Shown here one piece after another: positions 9,471 to 19,385 of a DNA stretch of 64,000 nt. Source of the DNA: Alistipes shahii WAL 8301 (GTDB lineage Bacteria; Bacteroidota; Bacteroidia; Bacteroidales; Rikenellaceae). The position numbers and the translations under genes are program-made. The DNA is taken from positions 186,001-250,000 of the forward strand of contig NZ_CP102253.1 in the NCBI RefSeq assembly GCF_025145845.1, written 5' to 3'. A model generated the notes under the pieces. It was not told the DNA's origin. It made no database searches and was given only the letters and a program-made list of their open reading frames with translations. Every line of letters begins with the position of its first letter. The first letter of the stretch is position 1.

Positions 9471-10916
9471 CTACCCTACGCTGCCTTCCAACTGGAGAGC
9501 CAGCAGTTTTTGCGCCTCGACGGCGAATTCCATCGGCAGTTTGGCCAGCACCTCGCGGGCATAGCCGTTGACGATCAGCCCCACGGCGTCTTCCGTCGAG
9601 AGTCCGCGCTGGTTGCAGTAGAACAGCTGGTCGTCGGAGATTTTCGAGGTCGTGGCCTCGTGCTCCACCACACCCGTCGGGTTGCGCACGTCGATCACCG
9701 GGAAGGTGTGCGCCCCGCACTTGTCGCCGATCAGCAGCGAATCGCACTGCGAGTAGTTGCGGGCGTTCTCCGCCCCCTTCGCCACACGGACCATGCCGCG
9801 GTAGGAGTTCTCGCTCCGGCCCGCCGAAATGCCCTTCGAGACGATGCGGCTGCGGGTGTTGCGGCCGATGTGGATCATCTTCGTACCCGTGTCGGCCTGC
9901 TGGAAATTGTTGGTCATGGCCACCGAGTAGAACTCCCCGACGGCGTTGTCGCCGGCGAGGATGCAGCTCGGGTATTTCCACGTGATCGCCGAACCCGTCT
10001 CGACCTGCGTCCACGACAGCCGGGCGTTCTCTCGGCAGATGCCGCGCTTGGTGACGAAGTTATAAATGCCGCCCCGGCCCTGCTTGTCGCCGGGATACCA
10101 GTTCTGAACGGTGGAATACTTCACCTCGGCGTCCCGCTCGACCACGATCTCGACCACGGCGGCGTGCAGCTGGTTCTCGTCGCGCTGCGGCGCGGTGCAC
10201 CCTTCGAGGTAGCTCACGTAGGCGCCCTCGTCGGCCACGATCAGCGTGCGTTCGAACTGCCCCGTGCCGGCGGCGTTGATGCGGAAATAGGTCGACAGCT
10301 CCATCGGGCAGCGCACTCCCTTGGGGATGTAGCAGAACGAGCCGTCGGAGAAGACCGCGGCGTTCAGCGCAGCGTAGAAGTTGTCGGTATAGGGCACGAC
10401 GCTCCCGAGGTATTTTTTCACCAGCTCGGGAAAGTCGCGCAGCGCCTCGGAGATCGAACAGAAGAGGATGCCCTTCTCGGCCAGCACCTCCCTGAAAGTG
10501 GTCTTGACCGACACGGAGTCCATCACGGCGTCGACCGCGACGCCCGCAAGAGCCATCTGCTCTTCGAGCGGGATGCCCAGTTTGTCGAACGTGCGCTTCA
10601 GCTCGGGGTCGACCTCGTCCATCGAACCGAGCTGCTTTTTGGGCTTGGGAGCCGCGTAGTAGATAATGTCCTGAAAGTCGATCGGGGGGATCGTCAGGTG
10701 GGCCCAGGTCGGAGGCTCCAGCGTCAGCCAATGGCGGTAGGCCGCCACGCGCCGCTCGGTCATCCACTCCGGCTCGCCCTTTTTGGCGGAGATCAGCCGC
10801 ACGACCTCCTCCGAAAGACCCTTGCCGATGGTTTCGGTTTCGATGTCCGTCGTGAAGCCGTACTTGTATTCCTGCTCTCCGATATTCTCCAGTATGTTTT
10901 TCTCGTTTTCTGCCAT
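9471..10916 (-). CDS. sufB: Fe-S cluster assembly protein SufB
   Basis: 481 residues starting at MAENEKNILENIGEQEYKYG. An in-frame start at 10937 would add seven residues but overlaps the -7 promoter box, so I prefer 10916. Long SufB form with the N-terminal domain ('GLSEEVVRLISAKKGEPEWM'), the beta-helix core and the C-terminal 'EHEATTSKISDDQLFYCNQR' segment. Family knowledge: SufB receives persulfide sulfur and carries the nascent cluster. It is the first gene of the suf run, with a promoter 20-25 nt upstream. Confidence 0.97.
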   Translation of the reverse strand: MAENEKNILENIGEQEYKYGFTTDIETETIGKGLSEEVVRLISAKKGEPEWMTERRVAAYRHWLTLEPPTWAHLTIPPIDFQDIIYYAAPKPKKQLGSMDEVDPELKRTFDKLGIPLEEQMALAGVAVDAVMDSVSVKTTFREVLAEKGILFCSISEALRDFPELVKKYLGSVVPYTDNFYAALNAAVFSDGSFCYIPKGVRCPMELSTYFRINAAGTGQFERTLIVADEGAYVSYLEGCTAPQRDENQLHAAVVEIVVERDAEVKYSTVQNWYPGDKQGRGGIYNFVTKRGICRENARLSWTQVETGSAITWKYPSCILAGDNAVGEFYSVAMTNNFQQADTGTKMIHIGRNTRSRIVSKGISAGRSENSYRGMVRVAKGAENARNYSQCDSLLIGDKCGAHTFPVIDVRNPTGVVEHEATTSKISDDQLFYCNQRGLSTEDAVGLIVNGYAREVLAKLPMEFAVEAQKLLALQLEGSVG

Positions 10917-10934
10917 TACAAGCGAAATATCATG

Positions 10935-10942
10935 CAAAGATA
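10935..10942 (-). promoter_or_regulatory. -7 box of the sufB promoter
   Basis: On the minus strand the sequence reads TATCTTTG, a match to the Bacteroidetes -7 consensus TAnnTTTG, 18 nt upstream of the sufB ATG. No TTTG is seen at the -33 position. The next gene upstream ends with its own terminator, so a promoter is needed here. Confidence 0.55.
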
Positions 10943-11003
10943 CAAAATTCCATTTACATTTTTACCATCTCCCCTGCAAATCCGGTTCCGCAACGGTCAA
11001 ACG

Positions 11004-11038
11004 GCAAAAAAGAGGCGCGGAATGTTCCGCGCCTCTTT
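11004..11038 (-). terminator. Rho-independent terminator after the pectin locus
   Basis: A 14-bp perfect stem (11009-11022 with 11025-11038) followed on the minus strand by six T residues. It sits 18 nt after the stop codon of the surface lipoprotein gene and separates the pectin locus from the suf operon. Confidence 0.85.
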
Positions 11039-11055
11039 CATGCGAAGCCTTCCGG

Positions 11056-14028
11056 CTACCTGGTGTATTCGATAACGACCTTGCCGATCTCGATGTTGGT
11101 AGAAGTATCGGAAAAGCCGATGCGGAAATCGGAAGCATCGACGCCGGCCGCCGCGAAATCGAAGGAGATCGTGCTCGAATTCGTTCCGGTCGGTTCCGTG
11201 GCGGCCAGAACCGTCGCGGAGGTTCCGTAGGTGCATGTCAGCAGCTCGGGCTTGCGGGCCGAATTGGGATTGATCGTGATCTTCCGGATTTTACCCATAT
11301 CCGATGCCGCCACATGGGTCTCGGCCTTGCCCTTGTTGAAATACCACACGATGTTCTTCGTATCGCTGGTGCTGTAATAGATATTGCCCGTGAAGGTGAT
11401 CGCGCTGGTCCCGGTATCGTCGGTCGCCGTCCACGTGCTGTCGCCGGCAGCCCAGCTGGTCGGCAGGCCCGTGATGTTGGACGAGAGCACACCCGCCGTG
11501 GCCGACAGGGTCATCGTATAGTCGGTTCCCGCGTCGCCGCCGCCCGAGCCGCCGTCGGAGACATACTCGATGCTGTAAAAGCGCAGTCCGTTGATCGTAG
11601 AATAGACGTAGACTGTGGTTTCGCCCGTCACCGCGATGTCGAATTCACAGGTCGTAGGCTCCCCGCTGCCCGATCCGGCCTCCTTGCTCTGCGCTCCGGC
11701 CGCATCGTCGCCGATCTGAACCGTTACGGAACGTCCGTCCGTAGCTGCGCCGCTGCCCGTATTCGACGCCACGACCTTCAGTTTGCCCGAGGCGGAAGCC
11801 GTGAACGAGAAACTGCGGACCGAAGCCGTGCCTTTGCCGCCGGTCTGGATATAGCTGACGCCGCTGCTCGTTCCGCCGCGGAAGCTCGATCCGCCCGAAA
11901 GGATGCGCAGGCCGTCGATCGTCTCGTCGAGATCGGTCAGACCGGCGCTGCCGGCAGCCGTGAGACGTGCAATCAGGTCGCTGAAAGCCGACGAGGAGAA
12001 GTCCCATGCGAAGTTGTCGCCGCCCGGACCCGAAGCCTCAACGACGGTCAGCCTGGCCGTACCGGCATCGGAGGCCTGCGCCGAAGCGTCGGCGGGGTTG
12101 GCGACCACCGAGATCGCGTACTCGCCCGCGGCAAGCCCTGCGACCGTCGCGGCCGCGATCGTATAGGAGGTCCCGGTTACGTTCTCGGAAGCTCCGCCGT
12201 TGAAGCTGACGTCATACGACGCAGCCCCGTCTACGGCATCCCAGGAAGCCGTCACTTCGGTCTGATCGCCTCTGGTGACCTTCGCCGGGGTGACCTTCAC
12301 CGCGGGAGCCGCCAGTTTGGTGTCGGCGACCGTCAGCGCGGCGGTTCCGGCCGGCGATGGTTTGTAGAGGTAGTCGGAAACGGCTGCCGCGGTGACGGAA
12401 ATCGTGTACGTGCCGGGTTTGAGTCTGGCGACGGTCTCGGCCGGAACGGTCATCCGGGTCGCCGAAACGGTCTCCGAAAGGCGCACGACCTCCTCGGCCT
12501 CGCCGTTGAGCGTCGTCAGCGCAAGGCGGTAGGTGTAGGTCGCGGCGTTGGGAACGGCTGCCCACGAGAAGGTCACCCCGGTGTTGTCACCCTTGGTCAC
12601 GGAGGCGGGATCGGCCGTCACCACGGGAGCGTCGAGCGGCGTGGCGTTCTGCCCCGGAGCCTCGGCGCCCTCGTACCAGCCGATGCTGTAAATGTGATTG
12701 ATCGTCGCGTCGGTCCAGATCGAAACCTTCGCCGAAGCCGGAATGCCCGGGCAGGGAATGTACACTTTGCCGCGGTTGTCGGCCGTGGGGGCCTCGACCG
12801 GCCCGAAGCTCTTGCCCAGCGCATCGACGTGGGCGTAGAAGTTGCGCCCTGCGCCGTTGGCATAGCAGTCGATGGCGATCACGCCCTCGCCCACGACGGA
12901 GAACTGCACGGCGCGCTGCGAAGGCGCCTCACCCTCCTTGACGGTCGATTTGCCGCGCAGGTCGAGGTAGTTGCAGCCGTAGTCGGCATCTTCGCGTATC
13001 TCGACGTTCTTGCCCGAAGCGGCCAGAATCGTAAGGCCGTCGATGGTCTGGTCGGTCTCCCAGCTGACGGGCTGCCAACCCGTCGTGAAGTCCCAGAGAC
13101 TGGACTGCCCCAGCGTCGTGACGACCAGACTGCCCGACTCGACACCGGCGATGTAGACCGAAATCGAATACTCGGTCCGCGCCTTCAGCCCCTCGAAGGT
13201 ATAGGTGTGCGCGGCGACCTCGGCATCGGTCAGCGTAACGTTGCGCTCGTCGTCGCCGCCTGTCAGCACGAGGCTCGTAACCTGCCGGTCGGCGCCCCAC
13301 GCGAGGGTGATCCTCGTCGCGCCCTTGTCGACGACGTCCACGTCGATCTTGTCCGAAGCGACGAACGAGATCGTACCGCGCACGGCCTCGTCGCGCAGCA
13401 GCCCGACGGTGTACGACGTGCCGGTCACAAGCCCGGTCAGCTCGTATTCGCCGGCGGCGATTTGGGCAGAGGTGAGCTTGACCAGCCCCACGTCGGGCGT
13501 GACGTCGAGGTGCGTGACGTTCGAGCCGGCGACCCAGCGCAGCATGGCCGTCGTGGCCGTCACGTCGCCGTCGCCCATCTTGCCGTCGTTCAGGAACAGG
13601 TTCTCGACACCCGTGGCGAACGCGCAGGCCGCGGGCTTCGAATCGGCGACGCCCGCACGCTGCGAGACGGCGACCAGTTCGGCGATCCATTCACGGTTGC
13701 CGGGCAGCTCCCGAAACGAGTATTCCATCGTCTTGACGGTGTTTCCGTCGCCGTCGAGCGGGGCGATCAGGTCCACCTGGTCGTAAACGCCGCCCTCGCC
13801 GTCGGCGTAGGAGAGCGTCAGCGTGTAATCCGCTATTCCGGCCATGACCGTCCACGAGAAGGTCACGTTGACGTTGTTGGACAACGTATGGGTGAAGTTC
13901 AGCGGGGAGAACTCGCGGCCGTAGGCGATGTCCTCGATGATCCCGTCGGGGTCCGAACAGCCGTGAAGCGACGCCGCACCGGCGAAGAGCGTCACGAGCA
14001 GCAGGAATTTATTGATGATCGTTTTCAT
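11056..14028 (-). CDS. Large fibronectin-repeat surface lipoprotein (SusE/F-position glycan binder)
   Basis: 990 residues with a lipoprotein signal (lipobox 'SLHGC', lipidated Cys near residue 24). N-terminal beta domains resemble fibronectin type III folds. A module 'WDFTTGW...TIDGLTIL' follows at about 315-455, then two FnIII-like repeats (about 460-640), a second module starting 'WDFSSSAF' with 'ETIDGLRILSGG' (about 655-820), and a C-terminal Thr/Ser-rich beta domain. The two WDF/TIDGL modules resemble carbohydrate-binding domains seen beside pectate lyases. Position right after SusD implies a cell-surface pectin-binding role (inference). No catalytic motif is seen. It is the last gene of the susCD unit. 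Confidence 0.75.
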   Translation of the reverse strand: MKTIINKFLLLVTLFAGAASLHGCSDPDGIIEDIAYGREFSPLNFTHTLSNNVNVTFSWTVMAGIADYTLTLSYADGEGGVYDQVDLIAPLDGDGNTVKTMEYSFRELPGNREWIAELVAVSQRAGVADSKPAACAFATGVENLFLNDGKMGDGDVTATTAMLRWVAGSNVTHLDVTPDVGLVKLTSAQIAAGEYELTGLVTGTSYTVGLLRDEAVRGTISFVASDKIDVDVVDKGATRITLAWGADRQVTSLVLTGGDDERNVTLTDAEVAAHTYTFEGLKARTEYSISVYIAGVESGSLVVTTLGQSSLWDFTTGWQPVSWETDQTIDGLTILAASGKNVEIREDADYGCNYLDLRGKSTVKEGEAPSQRAVQFSVVGEGVIAIDCYANGAGRNFYAHVDALGKSFGPVEAPTADNRGKVYIPCPGIPASAKVSIWTDATINHIYSIGWYEGAEAPGQNATPLDAPVVTADPASVTKGDNTGVTFSWAAVPNAATYTYRLALTTLNGEAEEVVRLSETVSATRMTVPAETVARLKPGTYTISVTAAAVSDYLYKPSPAGTAALTVADTKLAAPAVKVTPAKVTRGDQTEVTASWDAVDGAASYDVSFNGGASENVTGTSYTIAAATVAGLAAGEYAISVVANPADASAQASDAGTARLTVVEASGPGGDNFAWDFSSSAFSDLIARLTAAGSAGLTDLDETIDGLRILSGGSSFRGGTSSGVSYIQTGGKGTASVRSFSFTASASGKLKVVASNTGSGAATDGRSVTVQIGDDAAGAQSKEAGSGSGEPTTCEFDIAVTGETTVYVYSTINGLRFYSIEYVSDGGSGGGDAGTDYTMTLSATAGVLSSNITGLPTSWAAGDSTWTATDDTGTSAITFTGNIYYSTSDTKNIVWYFNKGKAETHVAASDMGKIRKITINPNSARKPELLTCTYGTSATVLAATEPTGTNSSTISFDFAAAGVDASDFRIGFSDTSTNIEIGKVVIEYTR

Positions 14029-14059
14029 GCGTTTTCTTGTTTTTTCCTTTTTCAGAACG

Positions 14060-15949
14060 CTATTGCATCGGGTAACCGTAATCGTTAACCAGCAGGCTGT
14101 TGGTGGTGATCGACTGCTTGAAAAGCGGCCAGAACATATGCACGTCGGGATCGTACTGGTAGATCATGTCGATGCGCGCCGCGGCGGTCGTGCCGCTCTT
14201 GATATACTCCTCCTCGGTCGTGCCGTCGGTCTTCTTCGACGTGAAGAGCGTCCAGCCCGTGCCTTCAGGCTCGCCGGCCTCGCCGAAATCGAGTCCGTGG
14301 AGCTGCACCGTCTCGCCGTCGGCGTCGTACTTGTAGTAGACCTTCGAGCCGATAAGGTCGAATTCATAGGTTTTGCCCGTCAGTTCCGACGTGTAGGGCG
14401 TGTGGTCGAGCATGGCCTTCATCTTGTTCTTCGCATCGTCGAGCGACGCCTTGAGCAGGCCCCAGCGGATCAGATCCTGCTTGCGGATCTGCTCGCAGCT
14501 GAATTCGAGCATGCGCTCCCTGTATATGGCCTTGAACATGGCGTCCTTCGAGCCGATGCCCTCAAGGTATTTATCCACCGCCTCGTCGGACTTGAAGGCG
14601 CGGTAGCGGACCTTGCGCAGCTGCGTCTTGGCGTAGGGCAGGTCGTTCAGTTCGTTGGCTGCCTCGGCGGCCATCAGCAGCACGTCGGCATAGCGCATCA
14701 CGATCGGCTTGATGCCGCAGTCGTTGCCCGAGATGACCTCGTCCATCCATTCGTAGCGGTATTTGCCGCTGTACCATTTCTGGATGTTCTCCAACTCCTG
14801 CCTGCCGCCGTTCCAGCGGAAGGGCACGCAGGAGATGTCGCGGCGGCGGTCGTTCCTGTCGTACTCGTAGTAGAGCGTGGGAAGCGGGCCGATCGTGCCG
14901 CCGGCATTCGCCTTGCCGCAGTACTTATCCGCCGTGTAGTGCTTGACGGCGTAATTGTTCATCCACTGGCCGCGGTTGTCGGCAAAGGGGATCACGAAGA
15001 GCGTCTCGCCTCCGGCCGCGACCTCGCGCTTCATCATGCCGCGCCAGATCTCCTCGAACGAGCCTTCCAGACCCACGCAGGCATTCTCCTTGGCGATGAC
15101 CTCCTTGCAGGCGTCGAGCGCCTTCGTGTAGAGGGCGCCGTCGCCCCACGCCTGCCCGCTTTCGGTGAGCCTGCTGCGACGGTTCTGCCCGACATTGCCC
15201 GTACCGATCTGCCCCTCGTCGGGACGCTGCGAATACCCGGCGGCCGAGAGGCACACGCGGGCCAGCAGTCCGTAGGCGAACGCCTTGTTGACACGGGTGG
15301 TGAGTCCCGTTTTGCCGGACTCGTTGGGCCAGTAAACGTAATTCACGGCCTCCTCCAGATCGGAGATGATCTGCCGGTAGATGACATCGCGGTCGCTCTT
15401 GGGCTTGATGACGTCGCCCGTCTCGCCGATGGGCTGGAAACGCGCAGGAACGTCGCCCCAGGCCTTGACGAGGTCGTGGTAATAGAGCGCGCGCAGCACC
15501 AGCGCCTCGCCCAGCAGGTAACGCATCCCGGCATTGTTCTCCACGTTGCCGTACTTGCGCAGGCCGGCGATGGCCAGATTCGCGTTCTCGATGGCGGTGT
15601 AGGCCAGGGCGAACTGGCCGCTGCTCTCGTTGAGCTGGCTGTTCGCATCGTCGTACGACGCGTTATAGGAGTAGATCAGCGTCTTGGTGTCGGTGGGTTT
15701 GTCGGGCGACGCGCCTACGTACCACTCCGTGTCGCTGTTGGCCCCGTAGTAGATCAGCCAGCGGTTGCGGTAGGATTTGTCGACGCCGAACTGGCGGTAA
15801 ATGTTCATAACGGCCGCCTCGGCATAGGTCTCGTTCGAAAACATGGTCTCCGAATCGGACGACGAGGACGAACGGGTGTCCAGCAGGTCTTCGCCGCACG
15901 AGGTGGCCAGCAGGCCGGTGCAGGCAAGGATATAGATTAACTTTTTCAT
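14060..15949 (-). CDS. SusD-family glycan-binding lipoprotein
   Basis: 629 residues starting MKKLIYILACTGLLATSCGE, with lipobox ATSC. The open frame extends 16 codons upstream into the susC end, which I treat as chance. The SusD N-terminal pattern ('SNETYAEAAVMNIYRQFG') and the helical TPR-like scaffold ('LLGEALVLRALYYHDLVKAW', 'YADVLLMAAEAANEL') are clear. SusD proteins cap their SusC partner at the outer membrane and deliver oligosaccharide. The ligand here is probably pectic, judging from neighbouring enzymes. It lies 28 nt after susC. Confidence 0.96.
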   Translation of the reverse strand: MKKLIYILACTGLLATSCGEDLLDTRSSSSSDSETMFSNETYAEAAVMNIYRQFGVDKSYRNRWLIYYGANSDTEWYVGASPDKPTDTKTLIYSYNASYDDANSQLNESSGQFALAYTAIENANLAIAGLRKYGNVENNAGMRYLLGEALVLRALYYHDLVKAWGDVPARFQPIGETGDVIKPKSDRDVIYRQIISDLEEAVNYVYWPNESGKTGLTTRVNKAFAYGLLARVCLSAAGYSQRPDEGQIGTGNVGQNRRSRLTESGQAWGDGALYTKALDACKEVIAKENACVGLEGSFEEIWRGMMKREVAAGGETLFVIPFADNRGQWMNNYAVKHYTADKYCGKANAGGTIGPLPTLYYEYDRNDRRRDISCVPFRWNGGRQELENIQKWYSGKYRYEWMDEVISGNDCGIKPIVMRYADVLLMAAEAANELNDLPYAKTQLRKVRYRAFKSDEAVDKYLEGIGSKDAMFKAIYRERMLEFSCEQIRKQDLIRWGLLKASLDDAKNKMKAMLDHTPYTSELTGKTYEFDLIGSKVYYKYDADGETVQLHGLDFGEAGEPEGTGWTLFTSKKTDGTTEEEYIKSGTTAAARIDMIYQYDPDVHMFWPLFKQSITTNSLLVNDYGYPMQ

Positions 15950-15977
15950 CGTTGGATTGTTTTCTGTCGGTTGAAGG

Positions 15978-18900
15978 TTAGAAGCTGATGTTCGCACCGA
16001 AAACCCACGAACGGCTCTTCGGATAGGCCGAGTAGTCGACGTTTGGGGTCATGGGCGTCGCGCGGCGCGTGTCGACCTCGGGATCGAAACCGCTGTACGG
16101 CGTCCAGCAGAAGAGGTTCGTGCCCGTCGCATAGAGACGCACCTTGTTGATGCGCACCTTGCGCGTCCAGCTCGCGGGCAGCGTGTATCCGACCGTCAGC
16201 GACGAAAGACGCAGGAACGAAGCGTCCTCCAGCAGCCAGCTGTGAACGACCGTCTGCGGCATGTAGGGCGACCACATGTTCGTCGCGGCGTTGGCGGCGG
16301 CCAGCTCGGCAGGATCGGTGATCAGGGCGCCGGTCTCCCAGTTGACGTTGGTCCAGCGTTTGCCCAAAGCCATCGCGTCCGAAAGGTTGCGGATGACGCC
16401 CTTGCCCGTGTACTTCTGCGACGAGGTGAACTCGACGTTGTTGGCATTGAAAACCTTATTGCCGTAAGAATAAGTGAAGTTGGCGGCCACGTCGAAACCA
16501 TAGGCATAGGCCGAGAGCGAGAAACCGCCCGTGAACTTGGGCTGCACGTTGCCGATCTTTCCCTGAACGGGCGTACCGTTCTCATCGCAGAGCAGTTTGA
16601 GCGAGCCGGGACGCATGTCGCCCACCACGCCGGCGCAATTCGATCCGTCGAGCGTCCGCCACTTGCCCGTCTCGTTGTAGTAGTCCAGGTCGAAATCCCC
16701 GACCTCGTAGCGGCCCAGCGTCGTATAGCCGCGGATGTCGCCGATGGCCCCGCCCAGCACGGCGTAGTAGTCCGTGACGTTGTTATTCCAGCCCGACGAC
16801 TGCGAGTAAGTCTCCAGTCCGGCCAGATCCATGATGCGGCTGCGGTTGAAGGCGATGTTGGCGTTGAAGTTCACGCCCCACTTCGCCTTTTCGGCCAGAA
16901 CGGCGGCCACCGACACCTCCAGACCGCGGTTGCGGATCGTACCGGCGTTGCGGTACTGGAAGCTGTAACCCGAACCCGAAACCGGATAGCGCATCAGAAT
17001 GTCCTCGGTGGTGTTCTGGTACACCTCGACCGATCCCGAAAGGCGGTTGCGCCAGAATCCGAAGTCGAGACCCAGGTTGTGCGAATAGGTCGTCTCCCAC
17101 GTCAGGTTGGCATTGGCCATGTAGCTCTCGCTGGCCCCGTTGCCGTTGGGCGTCCAGTAGACCGGATCGCCGTAGATGAAGCTGCTGCCCGTGCCGACCT
17201 CGTAGAGCTGCGTCAGGCCGCCCATGCCGGTCGGTATGTTGTTGTTGCCCGCCGTACCGAAGCTGTAACGCAGCTTGAGGTTGTCGAGCCACTTGAGGTC
17301 CTTCATCCCCCACTCGTCCGACAGACGCCACGAAGCGGCCACCGAGGGGAAGTAACCCCACTTCCGGCCCTTCGAGAACTTCGACGAACCGTCACCGCGC
17401 ATCGTGGCCGAAAGCATGTACTTGCCCTTGAAGTCGTAGTTGATGCGTCCGAAATAGGAGAGCAGGATGTCGTCGGCCGCATAGTTCATGTTCGACGAAC
17501 TGGCGTTCGAGGCCGAACCCATGAAGGTCCACGCCTGCTCGGCGGTGTAGAAGTCGGGCAGTCCGTCGACCCAGGTGTTGAACGTACGCTGCTCGGTGAT
17601 GATGTACTCCTGTCCCAGCAGCACGTTCAGGTGGTGGTTGTCGTTCGAAATGAGCTTCCTGAAGTCATAGTTCAGCGTATTGGTGTTGCGCACGCGGCGG
17701 CGCGTCACGTCGTTGTAGTTGGTCGACGGGGTTCCCGGGACCGACGACCCCGAGCCTCCGACCTTCGAATAGTAGGTCGTCACGCCGTAGAACGAATTGG
17801 TCTCCTGGCGGTACTCCTCCATGCCGGCCTCGACCTTCAGGCGAAGGTCGTCGACGATCTCCCACGTGAAGCCCGCGTTGGCGTTCCAGTTGGTGCGCTC
17901 GCGCTTGCGGTCCGAATCCGAAACGGCGACGGTCGGCATCACGGCGTCCGAGGAGTTCTCCTCCAGGTCGTCGTCGCCCTCGATCTGGGCCTTGAGCGGA
18001 ATGGGCGTGTAGAGCATGGCGTTCTTCAGACGGCCCGTGGTCTGCGAGCCCGAGTCGTTGAGCGAGTTGGCGCCCGCGCCGCGGACCTTGATGCGCGAAT
18101 AGCGGATGTTGAAATCGAGCGTGATGCGCTTGCTGGCCTTGAACTGCGTTTTCAGGCCCAGGTTGTCACGGCTGTAATTCGAGCCGATCATAATCGCCTT
18201 GTCGTAGAGACGCGCATAGGTGGCGTTCCACTTGAACTTGTCGCCGCCGCCCGAAACCGTGAGGTTGTGGTTGAACTGCTCGCCCGAACGGCCGAAAAGC
18301 TGGTCCATCCAGTCGTTGCCCTTCACGCCGTCGTAGAGGTCGATGTCGGAGAACGCCCCGAAATAAGGCTCGTAGTTGTCCGAAACCTTGTTCTGGATGG
18401 CGGCCAGTTCGTACTGCCACCTGGCGAACTCCGAAGGGTTGAGCGCCTGCACCTGGTTCTTGCGGGCGATGTCCTTGAAACCCCAGTATACATTGTAGTT
18501 TACGTTCACCTTGCCTTTCTCGCCGCTCTTGGTGGTGATCAGCACGACGCCGTTGGCGCCTCGCGAACCGTAGATGGCCGTCGAGAAGGCGTCCTTCAGA
18601 ATGTCGATCGACTGGATCTCCGACGAGGAGATGTCGCTGATGCTCTCCACGGGAAATCCGTCGACGATATAGAGCGGTGCGCCGTCCGACGAAAACGACC
18701 CCGCACCGCGCACGCGGATACGGATTTCGGCGTCGGGGTCTCCCTCCGTGGCCGTGACCTGCACGCCGGCCATGCGGCCCGTCATCGCCTCGGCCACCGA
18801 GGCCACGGGCATCTGCTGCAACGTCTCGGCATTGACCGAAGCGACCGAACCCACGACATCGCGGCGTTTCACGGTGGCGTAACCCACGACCACCACGTCG

Positions 18901-19214
18901 TCCATCGCCGTCGACTCGTCTTCGAGCCTGACGTCGATCTGCGTTTTGCTGCCGATGGCGATACGCTGCGTCTTCATACCGATATAGGAGATCACCAGCG
19001 TCTTCTTCGAAGCGTCGGGGACGGTGAGCGTCCATCGTCCGTCGACACCCGAACTCGCCCCCAAGGTCGTCCCGTCAACGACCACCGAAGCTCCGATAAC
19101 CGGTTTGCCCGCCGAATCCTTGACGACTCCTCCGATCTTTTGAGCCGCGGCCGTGGAGGCCAGACCCACACCCAGCAGGAACAACAGGGCGAACTTTAGA
19201 GTAAAGCTTTTCAT
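15978..19214 (-). CDS. SusC-family TonB-dependent outer membrane transporter
   Basis: 1078 residues: signal peptide (to about residue 24, 'STAAAQ'), an N-terminal carboxypeptidase-regulatory-like beta domain (25-105, 'GKPVIGASVVVDGT'), a TonB-box region 'MDDVVVVGYATVKR', the plug domain ('IRVRGAGSFSSDGAPLYIVD', 'IYGSRGANGVVLITTKSG') and the beta-barrel ending in the terminal aromatic 'GANISF'. It imports oligosaccharides using TonB energy together with the SusD lid. It has its own candidate promoter, and a terminator closes the transcript upstream, so susC, susD and the lipoprotein form a separate, probably strongly expressed unit. Confidence 0.97.
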   Translation of the reverse strand: MKSFTLKFALLFLLGVGLASTAAAQKIGGVVKDSAGKPVIGASVVVDGTTLGASSGVDGRWTLTVPDASKKTLVISYIGMKTQRIAIGSKTQIDVRLEDESTAMDDVVVVGYATVKRRDVVGSVASVNAETLQQMPVASVAEAMTGRMAGVQVTATEGDPDAEIRIRVRGAGSFSSDGAPLYIVDGFPVESISDISSSEIQSIDILKDAFSTAIYGSRGANGVVLITTKSGEKGKVNVNYNVYWGFKDIARKNQVQALNPSEFARWQYELAAIQNKVSDNYEPYFGAFSDIDLYDGVKGNDWMDQLFGRSGEQFNHNLTVSGGGDKFKWNATYARLYDKAIMIGSNYSRDNLGLKTQFKASKRITLDFNIRYSRIKVRGAGANSLNDSGSQTTGRLKNAMLYTPIPLKAQIEGDDDLEENSSDAVMPTVAVSDSDRKRERTNWNANAGFTWEIVDDLRLKVEAGMEEYRQETNSFYGVTTYYSKVGGSGSSVPGTPSTNYNDVTRRRVRNTNTLNYDFRKLISNDNHHLNVLLGQEYIITEQRTFNTWVDGLPDFYTAEQAWTFMGSASNASSSNMNYAADDILLSYFGRINYDFKGKYMLSATMRGDGSSKFSKGRKWGYFPSVAASWRLSDEWGMKDLKWLDNLKLRYSFGTAGNNNIPTGMGGLTQLYEVGTGSSFIYGDPVYWTPNGNGASESYMANANLTWETTYSHNLGLDFGFWRNRLSGSVEVYQNTTEDILMRYPVSGSGYSFQYRNAGTIRNRGLEVSVAAVLAEKAKWGVNFNANIAFNRSRIMDLAGLETYSQSSGWNNNVTDYYAVLGGAIGDIRGYTTLGRYEVGDFDLDYYNETGKWRTLDGSNCAGVVGDMRPGSLKLLCDENGTPVQGKIGNVQPKFTGGFSLSAYAYGFDVAANFTYSYGNKVFNANNVEFTSSQKYTGKGVIRNLSDAMALGKRWTNVNWETGALITDPAELAAANAATNMWSPYMPQTVVHSWLLEDASFLRLSSLTVGYTLPASWTRKVRINKVRLYATGTNLFCWTPYSGFDPEVDTRRATPMTPNVDYSAYPKSRSWVFGANISF

Positions 19215-19276
19215 ATAAAAGGTTTTGGTTAATAATTAGGTTTTCGCTTTTTCCGTAAAAGGGGTATTTCCCTATA

Positions 19277-19284
19277 CAAAAATA
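19277..19284 (-). promoter_or_regulatory. -7 box candidate of the susC promoter
   Basis: The minus strand reads TATTTTTG, fitting TAnnTTTG, about 63 nt upstream of the susC ATG. The -33 position lacks TTTG, which fits an activator-dependent promoter controlled by the hybrid two-component regulator (inference). The operator itself cannot be identified from one copy. Confidence 0.4.
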
Positions 19285-19385
19285 AATTGCCCCGGAGGAT
19301 TCGATTGGTAATTTTTATCACTTCTCATGGATAATTTGTCAAACCGCCCCGAACGGCCTCGCAAGACCCCGGGAAAAGGAAAACA

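Noticed and set aside
10783..14088. A 1101-codon plus-strand frame across the surface lipoprotein gene
   Set aside because: Crosses the terminator and two real genes; no motif, atypical composition.
16242..19199. A 985-codon open frame antisense to susC
   Set aside because: Shadow of a high-GC gene: the translated protein is Arg/His/Val-rich without motifs, whereas the minus strand encodes a full SusC protein.
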